The notes below the pieces were generated by a model. That model made no database searches. It had not been told where the DNA came from and saw only the letters and a list, made by a program, of their open reading frames with translations. A stretch of DNA of 64,000 bases from an uncultured Vicinamibacterales bacterium (GTDB lineage Bacteria > Acidobacteriota > Vicinamibacteria > Vicinamibacterales > UBA8438), in the NCBI GenBank assembly GCA_958295905.1, contig OY282382.1:2752001-2816000 (forward strand), in the 5' to 3' direction. Positions 58,274 through 64,000 of this stretch are shown one piece after another (position 1 is the first letter of the stretch; each line of letters begins with the position of its first letter). Made by a program: the position numbers and the translations under genes.

Positions 58274-60735
58274 CAGCCTATCCTCCTCGTCTGGAATGGT
58301 GCGCTCTTCACGATCGCCAGAATTACCGCCGACCAGCGGGACTCGTCCGCCTCGGCTTCCCGAAGAATCCGCCGAACCGCCGGCATGTCGGCCGCTTCCA
58401 GCCGGCGCCCGACGGCATAGGTCAGCAGCCGCTCGGTCACCGTCGCGATGAACTCGCCCCGGCTCGCCAGGATGTGCCGGAAGCCGCTCGCCCCTTCGAA
58501 GGCGCTGCCGTCGGGCGCCACGCCCGACGGGTCGATGGCCGGTCCGACCTCGCCCGGAACGCCGGTGTCCTCGGTGGTGCGCCAGCGCCCGATGCCGTCG
58601 AAGTTCTCCAGCGCGAACCCCAGCGGGTCCATGTTCCGGTGGCATGCGGCGCAGGCCGGGTTCTGACGGTGGACCTCCATGAGGGCGCGCAGCGACGTCG
58701 GGGGCTCGCCGTCCTCGCGGCTCTGCAGATCCGGCACGTCGGGCGGCGGCGGCGGGGGCGGCGCCCCGAGCAGGTTCTCCAGCACCCACTTGCCGCGCGT
58801 CACCGGCGACGTGCGGTTCGCGTACGACGTCAGGGTCAGAATGCCCGCCTGCCCCAGGATGCCGGCCCGCCGGTCGTCAGGCCACGTCACCCGCCGGAAG
58901 TGGTTCCCGTGAATGTCCGGAATCCCGTAGTGCTCGGCCAGCCGCTGGTTCACGAAGGTGTAGTCGGCCGTCACCAGCTCGGCGAGCGGGCGGTCCTCGC
59001 GGAGTTGCGTATCCAGGAACAGTTGCGTCTCCCGCTGCATCGCGACGCGCAGGTTCTCGTCGAACTCGGGGAACGCGGTCGGGTCCGGCGACGCGTTGCG
59101 GAGGCTGCGCAGTCCGAGCCACTGGCCGGCGAAGCTGTCGGCCAGCGTGTTCCGCGCGCGGGGCTCGGCCAGCATCCGGCGCACCTGCTGATCGAGCACC
59201 GCGGGGTCGCTCAGCTTCTCCTGCGCCGCCAGATCGAGGAGCTCGTCGTCGGGGATGCTCCCCCAGAGGAAGAACGACAGCCGCGAGGCGAGCTCCAGGT
59301 CGCCGATCGGATAGGCGAGCCCCGGTTCCGCGTCCACCGGCGCGCGCTCGATGCGGAACACGAACTCCGGATCCGTCAGCAGGAACTCCAGCGCCGTCTG
59401 GATGCCCGCCTCGAACCCGCCCCCGCGCCGTCCCGCCTCGAAGAAGCTGAACAGCGCCGTCACGTCTCTCGGCGTCACAGGGCGCCGATACGCGCGCCGC
59501 GCCAGATTGCCGAGGATCTCCTCCGCGCACCCCGCCTCTTCTGCGGGGCTCTCCGGCTGACAGACGAAGATCTTCCGCCGGCTCGCCGTCTCGGCCGGCT
59601 TGCTGCCGTCGAACGGCCCGGTGACGGTCAGCCGGGCCACCGCCGGATTCCCGTCCTGCCGGTCGTCGGTGCTGAATCCGAACGTCGCCGGGCTCGGCCG
59701 CGGCTGCAGCACCCCTTCGGCCAGCGCCGGGCGCCGGAGGAACGACACCCCGACCAACCGCATCCCGGCCTTCACCGGCATCCGGAAGCGCAGCTCCTCG
59801 TCCGCAATGACCGAATACGTGCCCCACTCGGGGAACCCCCCGCTGCCCGAGCCGCAGTAGCTCGTCGCGCACCGCGCGCCCTCGAACGCGCCGCCGACCA
59901 TGAACGTATGGGCCAGGGCCTTGTCCACCCGCACATCGAGCTGGTGCGGCGTGTTGCCGAGGCCGCGGATGTAGTTGTAGAAGTTGCGGTGCAGGTCGAC
60001 CTTGAACTCGTACTCGCCATCGAGCGGGAAGTAGTGCTCCGCGGCGAGGCCGCCCCGCGACCCGAACGGGAGATCCTCGCTCGTCCGGTCGTCCTGCACC
60101 TCGAGCTGGGGCACCGAGTAGGACCGGGCCCGAGACGCGAGGGCGGGGTCGCCGACGGCGAGCTGGCTGATACGCCGCGCCGCCGTCAGGTAGCGTTCCA
60201 TCAGCGTCGTCGAGACGGACAGGACTTCGGCGTTGTTGTCGAAGCCCTCGGCGTCCGCGTCGTCCGGCGGCAGCAGGGCCTCGATGTCCACGTCGAGTCC
60301 GATCAGGTCGCGCACCGCGTTCCGGTACTCGAAACGATTGAGGCGATGCACCGTCATCGGGCGCCCGAGGGGCGGACGGGCGTCGGCCGCGCGGTCCAGC
60401 TCGGTCTCCAGCCAGTCGACCCACGCGCCGCGCGCGGCGTCGTCCGGCGCCCGCGCCGCCGCCGGCGGCATCATCCCGCTCCGGACCCTCCGCAGCGCCC
60501 CTTCCCAGACCTCGGCGTGGGCTCCGACCTCCCGCAGGTCGAGCCCCTGCAGCGAGATGGGCACCGCACCGCGCTCGAATCCGCGGTCGTTGTGGCACGC
60601 GACGCAGTACCGATTCACGAAGGCCTGCGCCGCCGCCTCGTCCGAAACGGCCTGCGCGTGGCCCGCGTGGGGCGCCAGGGCGCCCAACGCCACCGCGACC
60701 GCCGTTCCGCCCGTCACCTTGAACAGCCACGACAT
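58273..60735 (-). CDS. Exported DUF1592/DUF1588/DUF1585-type haem c protein (second locus)
   Basis: ATG 60735 is chosen because GGAGGG lies 9 nt upstream; GTG codons at 60744 and 60741 are too close to it. The 820-residue protein has a signal peptide (AVAVALGALAPHAGHAQ), haem motif CVACH (44-48), the long DUF1587/1595/1592 body and a second CAACH followed by MDPLGFALENFDG. Partner of the DUF1552 protein downstream. Function unknown; probably part of an extracellular degradative or electron-transfer complex. Confidence 0.9.
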   Translation of the reverse strand: MSWLFKVTGGTAVAVALGALAPHAGHAQAVSDEAAAQAFVNRYCVACHNDRGFERGAVPISLQGLDLREVGAHAEVWEGALRRVRSGMMPPAAARAPDDAARGAWVDWLETELDRAADARPPLGRPMTVHRLNRFEYRNAVRDLIGLDVDIEALLPPDDADAEGFDNNAEVLSVSTTLMERYLTAARRISQLAVGDPALASRARSYSVPQLEVQDDRTSEDLPFGSRGGLAAEHYFPLDGEYEFKVDLHRNFYNYIRGLGNTPHQLDVRVDKALAHTFMVGGAFEGARCATSYCGSGSGGFPEWGTYSVIADEELRFRMPVKAGMRLVGVSFLRRPALAEGVLQPRPSPATFGFSTDDRQDGNPAVARLTVTGPFDGSKPAETASRRKIFVCQPESPAEEAGCAEEILGNLARRAYRRPVTPRDVTALFSFFEAGRRGGGFEAGIQTALEFLLTDPEFVFRIERAPVDAEPGLAYPIGDLELASRLSFFLWGSIPDDELLDLAAQEKLSDPAVLDQQVRRMLAEPRARNTLADSFAGQWLGLRSLRNASPDPTAFPEFDENLRVAMQRETQLFLDTQLREDRPLAELVTADYTFVNQRLAEHYGIPDIHGNHFRRVTWPDDRRAGILGQAGILTLTSYANRTSPVTRGKWVLENLLGAPPPPPPPDVPDLQSREDGEPPTSLRALMEVHRQNPACAACHRNMDPLGFALENFDGIGRWRTTEDTGVPGEVGPAIDPSGVAPDGSAFEGASGFRHILASRGEFIATVTERLLTYAVGRRLEAADMPAVRRILREAEADESRWSAVILAIVKSAPFQTRRIG

Positions 60736-61174
60736 GGTCACCACCCTCCGATCCTCAAGAGCGTGCCGAAAGTGCGCGCCGCCGGTGGAGAAGCGTCCGA
60801 CAACGACGTTTCTTGTTCTTTTTTTAGCGGTGCCGACATCCTACGCCGCGCCGGCCGCGCTGTCAATTCGACAAGGCCGATGGGCGCACGTCAAGAAAGT
60901 GAGACGCCGTTGGAGGTATCCGACGCCGCTGGCTCCGAGGCGTTCTATCGCGCCAAAGCCCGAAGGGGCCCGTTCGGAGGGTCTCGAGGCCGAGAACGAG
61001 ATCGAAATCGCCGATCTGACCGTGACAGGGCAGTCGTCCCACAAATCTGACGTGCGCCCAAGGCCGATTCGCGGGGCTGCCGCGAGTTCCCGCCGGAGGC
61101 CGCCTCGGCCGCCCGCCCCTCGAGAGGGCGGTCGATATCGAGGATGTGCCGGATGTCGTGACTCGCCGGCCCGG
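60736..61174. other. Intergenic region upstream of the DUF1592 gene
   Basis: This 439-nt gap between the aldehyde dehydrogenase stop and the DUF1592 start contains an AT-rich patch (around 60808-60826, TTTCTTGTTCTTTTTTTAG) where a minus-strand promoter could lie. I see no gene. Confidence 0.4.
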
Positions 61175-62650
61175 TCAGCCGTCGATCCCGCCCAGGCAGA
61201 GGTACTTGATCTCGAGGAAGTCGTCCATGCCGTACTTCGAGCCCTCGCGGCCGATCCCCGATTCCTTGACGCCGCCGAACGGCGCCACCTCGTTCGAGAT
61301 GATCCCCTCGTTGACGCCCACGATGCCGTACTCCAGGCCCTCGGCGACGCGCCAGATGCGGCCGACGTCGCGGCTGTAGAAGTAGGCGGCGAGGCCGAAC
61401 TCGGTGTCGTTGGCCAGGCGGACGGCCTCGTCCTCGGTCGAGAAGCGGAACAGCGGCGCCAGCGGGCCGAACGTCTCCTCGCGGGCCACCGCCATCGCGG
61501 GGGTGACGCCGGTGAGCAGGGTCGGCTGGAAGAAGCTGCCGCCGAGGGGGTGACGCCCGCCGCCGACCGCGACCGCCGCCCCCTTGCCGACCGCGTCGGC
61601 GATGTGCTCTTCGACCTTCTCGACCGCCCGCAGGTCGATCAGCGGGCCCTGCTGGGTGCCGGCCTCCAACCCGTTGCCGACCCGGAGGCCCGCCACCGCC
61701 TCGGCCATCCTCGCCGCGAACGCATCGTAGATGCCGTCGTGCACGAGCACGCGGTTGGCGCAGACGCAGGTCTGTCCGGCGTTGCGGTACTTCGAGGCCA
61801 TCGCCCCGGCCACCGCGGCGTCGAGGTCGGCGTCGTCGAAGACGATGAAGGGGGCGTTGCCCCCGAGCTCGAGGCTGACCTTCTTCACCGTCGACGCGCA
61901 CTGCGACATGAGGAGCTTGCCGACCTCCGTGGACCCGGTGAACGACAGCTTGCGGACGGTCGGGTTCGAGGTCAGTTCGGCCCCCATCGGCCGGGACGGG
62001 CCGGTGATGACGTTGACCACCCCGGGCGGGATGCCCGCCCGGTCGGCGAGCTCGGCGAGGGCGAGGGCCGAGAACGGCGTCTGCGAGGCGGGGCGGATGA
62101 CGACGGGGCAGCCCGCCGCGAGGGCCGGCGCGCACTTGCGGGTGATCATCGCGGCCGGGAAGTTCCACGGCGTGATCGAGGCGACGACGCCGATGGGCTG
62201 CTTCAGCACCACGATGCGCCGGCCGGGCAGGGGATGGTCGATGACGTCGCCGTAGACGCGCTTCGCCTCCTCCGCGAACCACTCGACGAACGACGCCGCG
62301 TAGGCGATCTCGCCGCGCGACTCGGCCAGGGGCTTGCCCTGCTCGCTCGTCATCAGCACCGCGAGGTCTTCCTGGTGCGCCATCATGAGCTCGAACCACC
62401 GGCGCATCAGCTTGGCGCGCTCCTTCGCGGGGCGCGAGCGCCACCCGCTCCACGCCGCGTCGGCCGCCTCGATCGCGGCCCGCGTCTCCTCCCGGCCGAA
62501 CGCGGGGACGGCGCCGACGACCTCGCCCGTCGCGGGGTTGTCGACCTCCACGACTTCGCGGCTCCGCGCGTCGGTCCAGGCGCCGTTCACGTAGCACTGC
62601 TGGCGGAAGAGGGCGGTTTCGGTGAGGGCAATCGTCGTCTGGGTTTCCAT
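61175..62650 (-). CDS. gabD: NAD(P)-dependent succinate-semialdehyde dehydrogenase-like
   Basis: This 491-residue protein from ATG 62650 has the aldehyde dehydrogenase catalytic set: Glu261 in VSLELGGNAPF, Cys295 in NAGQTCVCANR and Asn163 in TPWNFPAAM. SYNPATG-like N-terminus (VDNPATGEVVG) and KESGIGREGSKYGMDDFLEI at the end fit the GabD branch, which oxidises succinate semialdehyde to succinate. Residue 186 is Arg (VIRPASQTP) where nearly all members have the Lys that contacts the cofactor ribose or phosphate. The gene stands between a TA pair and the DUF1592 operon. Confidence 0.88.
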   Translation of the reverse strand: METQTTIALTETALFRQQCYVNGAWTDARSREVVEVDNPATGEVVGAVPAFGREETRAAIEAADAAWSGWRSRPAKERAKLMRRWFELMMAHQEDLAVLMTSEQGKPLAESRGEIAYAASFVEWFAEEAKRVYGDVIDHPLPGRRIVVLKQPIGVVASITPWNFPAAMITRKCAPALAAGCPVVIRPASQTPFSALALAELADRAGIPPGVVNVITGPSRPMGAELTSNPTVRKLSFTGSTEVGKLLMSQCASTVKKVSLELGGNAPFIVFDDADLDAAVAGAMASKYRNAGQTCVCANRVLVHDGIYDAFAARMAEAVAGLRVGNGLEAGTQQGPLIDLRAVEKVEEHIADAVGKGAAVAVGGGRHPLGGSFFQPTLLTGVTPAMAVAREETFGPLAPLFRFSTEDEAVRLANDTEFGLAAYFYSRDVGRIWRVAEGLEYGIVGVNEGIISNEVAPFGGVKESGIGREGSKYGMDDFLEIKYLCLGGIDG

Positions 62651-62794
62651 GGTCGTCTCTCGGGGCGATCGTAACGCCGCCGCGCCGGGGCGGCCAGACC
62701 CCCCGCGCGACGTCGTCGTCGAGCCCGTGTCGGGGGCAACCGGCTCCAAGTGCCTCACCGCCGCGTTCCGGAGCAACGCCGGGACCGGACGGGC

Positions 62795-63223
62795 TCATAG
62801 GACGACGAGGTTGCGTGGGCTTGCCGTCCGTACCGCGGCCAACGCCATCGTCTGATCGAAGGTGACGAGGCGCCCGCCGTGATGCGCCGCCAAGCCGACC
62901 AGGTAGACGTCGGTGAGCTGTCTCGGACCGTGAATGCGCGCGTGGTCGAAGGTCGTTCCGTCGAGAATCGAAACCTCGCTGCGCCAGTGTTCGTGGTGCG
63001 CGGTGGACGTCGCCGCGGCGAGAAGCTGTACCGCCTTGCCGGTGGACACCGGGTTCGGGTAGCCCGGCTGGCTCAGGATTCGGATGAAGCCGTTCTGGGT
63101 GACCGCGCACGACGCCCAGCCGTGGTGGACCTCCTGCTCGAACCACCGCCGGCCCTGTTCGTGCAGGACGTGGTCACGATCGAGGAGGGCCAAGAGGACG
63201 TTGATGTCCAGCAGGGCGCGCAA
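62795..63223 (-). CDS. PIN-domain toxin (VapC-like)
   Basis: TTG 63223 is taken as start because GGAGG lies 5 nt upstream; 142 residues. It shows Asp6 in RALLDINVLLALLDRDH, Asn/Gly in AVTQNGFIRIL, the acidic LTDVYLVGLAAHHGG and LVTFDQTM, the signature of the VapC subgroup often called TA-system VapC. It probably cuts RNA when the antitoxin is degraded. The antitoxin gene ends 21 nt upstream. Confidence 0.88.
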   Translation of the reverse strand: MRALLDINVLLALLDRDHVLHEQGRRWFEQEVHHGWASCAVTQNGFIRILSQPGYPNPVSTGKAVQLLAAATSTAHHEHWRSEVSILDGTTFDHARIHGPRQLTDVYLVGLAAHHGGRLVTFDQTMALAAVRTASPRNLVVL

Positions 63224-63244
63224 GTCGGCCTCCAGGCGGAGCAG

Positions 63245-63487
63245 CTAGTAGGGGCCGTCTTCGCGCAGCCGGTCGATCAACTCGTTCGTGACCGGTTTGC
63301 CGCGCCGGGGTAACGGCCGGAATCCGTGGAAGCCTTCGTTCTCGGGTACCGTGTCGACGGTCGGGTCACCGTTCAGGCCCTTGCGGGCGAGCTCGGAGAT
63401 CACGGCGCCGAGGCTGCTTCCGTCGCGGCGCGCCAGAGCCTTGGCGGCAAGAAGGACATCGTCGTCGATGGCTATCGTGGTGCGCAT
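63245..63487 (-). CDS. Ribbon-helix-helix antitoxin (VapB-like)
   Basis: This 80-residue protein (MRTTIAIDDDVLLAAKALAR) has the ribbon-helix-helix start of MetJ/Arc-type antitoxins and a C-terminal tail (GFRPLPRRGKPVTNELIDRL) that usually wraps the PIN toxin. ATG 63487 abuts a short palindrome at 63488-63498, the probable autoregulatory site. Confidence 0.82.
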   Translation of the reverse strand: MRTTIAIDDDVLLAAKALARRDGSSLGAVISELARKGLNGDPTVDTVPENEGFHGFRPLPRRGKPVTNELIDRLREDGPY

Positions 63488-63498
63488 GCATCAGATGC
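63488..63498 (-). promoter_or_regulatory. Possible operator of the second TA module
   Basis: GCATCAGATGC is a perfect palindrome with a one-base centre, immediately before the antitoxin ATG. A further related GATG half-site follows. By analogy with other type II modules it may bind the toxin-antitoxin complex. Confidence 0.4.
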
Positions 63499-63771
63499 TA
63501 TCACATCGTGAACGGGGTCTTCGGGGGTCTTCGGGGGTCTTCTGGGGTTTCGGGTACCGACCGGCCATCGCCGCGACGTCGCGACCGCGCAACGACGGGC
63601 GAACGGCGTACACTCGGAAGGCGGGCTTCGCCGCCGGGCGGGCCGCCGGTCCCCCGGGAGGCGCCGGGCCGGCGCCGCATCCCGGTCGGGGAAGACCTCG
63701 GCGCCGGGGCCGCCGCCGGTAGCGTCATGTCGCGGATGCTCCGGTTGTGGATCGGTTCAGGGAGACTGCGG

Positions 63772-64000
63772 ATGCCCTTCTCGACCCTCGAAACCGCTCG
63801 ACTCGATCTGCGGCCCTTCGTGCCGGGCGATGCCGAAGCCGTCCACGCCTACCGGCGGGATCCCGAAGTGATGCGTTTCGCGGGAGGTTCCGACCGGTCG
63901 CTGGAAGACACCAGACGGACGATCGAAGAGTACCGTCGCTGTCAGCGCAGGTATGGCTTCAGCAAGTGGGCTGTGCTCATGAAGGGCACTGGTGAGCTGG
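63772..64000 (+). CDS. GNAT acetyltransferase (RimJ/RimL type), cut by window edge
   Basis: From ATG 63772 the first 76 residues are visible: FSTLETARLDLRPFVPGDAE and VHAYRRDPEVMRFAGG are typical of RimJ/RimL-like N-acetyltransferases, which acetylate ribosomal-protein N-termini or small molecules. The acetyl-CoA-binding motif lies beyond the edge. A GGAG 6-7 nt upstream supports the start. Confidence 0.8.
   Translation, partial: MPFSTLETARLDLRPFVPGDAEAVHAYRRDPEVMRFAGGSDRSLEDTRRTIEEYRRCQRRYGFSKWAVLMKGTGEL

Overview
Organism. The window is very GC-rich, densely coded and dominated by secreted degradative and redox proteins: DUF1592/DUF1552 pairs, quinoprotein and NHL propellers, haem c proteins, a multicopper oxidase, Tat-exported enzymes and ankyrin-repeat proteins. 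This mix is typical of uncultured Acidobacteriota (Vicinamibacteria-like). The assignment is inference from gene content; no rRNA, tRNA or marker gene is present.

Layout. 1-13.4 kb: a partial ankyrin gene diverges from a DUF1592-DUF1552-metallopeptidase operon. Then come a haem c/copper-enzyme-like pair on the minus strand, a VapBC module, an exported HpcH/HpaI aldolase-like protein, a PQQ dehydrogenase with a clear intrinsic terminator, and an NYN-domain protein. 13.4-33 kb: a 360-nt non-coding stretch with structure and repeats, a Tat-type amidase, an AAA ATPase with a nuclease-like tail, a fatty-acid desaturase, a two-component system, a Uma2-type protein, a beta-lactamase-fold hydrolase, a quinoprotein-like propeller, a 1-Cys peroxiredoxin, an NHL propeller, a retropepsin-like protease overlapping a multicopper oxidase, an amidohydrolase and a truncated Fic protein. 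Many intergenic spaces hold short tandem duplications.

33-49.4 kb is a composite defence island. hsdM and hsdS are followed, with ATGA overlaps, by an OLD-family nuclease and a UvrD-like helicase arranged as Gabija GajA-GajB. Next come gene debris, a P-loop NTPase plus a TPR protein built from ten 144-bp repeats, more debris (methyltransferase and ATPase stubs), and then hsdR. The type I system is therefore split by about 8.9 kb of other defence genes and relics. The HsdR polypeptide carries a C-terminal LexA/UmuD-like domain with Ala-Gly, Ser and Lys positions spaced as in LexA.

50-64 kb: an AAA-ATPase-like/PD-(D/E)XK protein, an AAA_21 ATPase overlapping a DUF4276-like protein (a possible split OLD-type pair), a second ankyrin/DUF1552/DUF1592 cluster, an aldehyde dehydrogenase, a second PIN toxin-antitoxin pair and a partial GNAT acetyltransferase.

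Mobile DNA. No complete insertion sequence was seen. Two copies of a roughly 173-bp MITE-like element (17327-17499 and, inverted, 52065-52236) carry about 17-bp terminal inverted repeats and 9-bp target duplications. Each lies near an AAA ATPase/nuclease-type gene, at either side of the 35-kb segment that contains the defence island.
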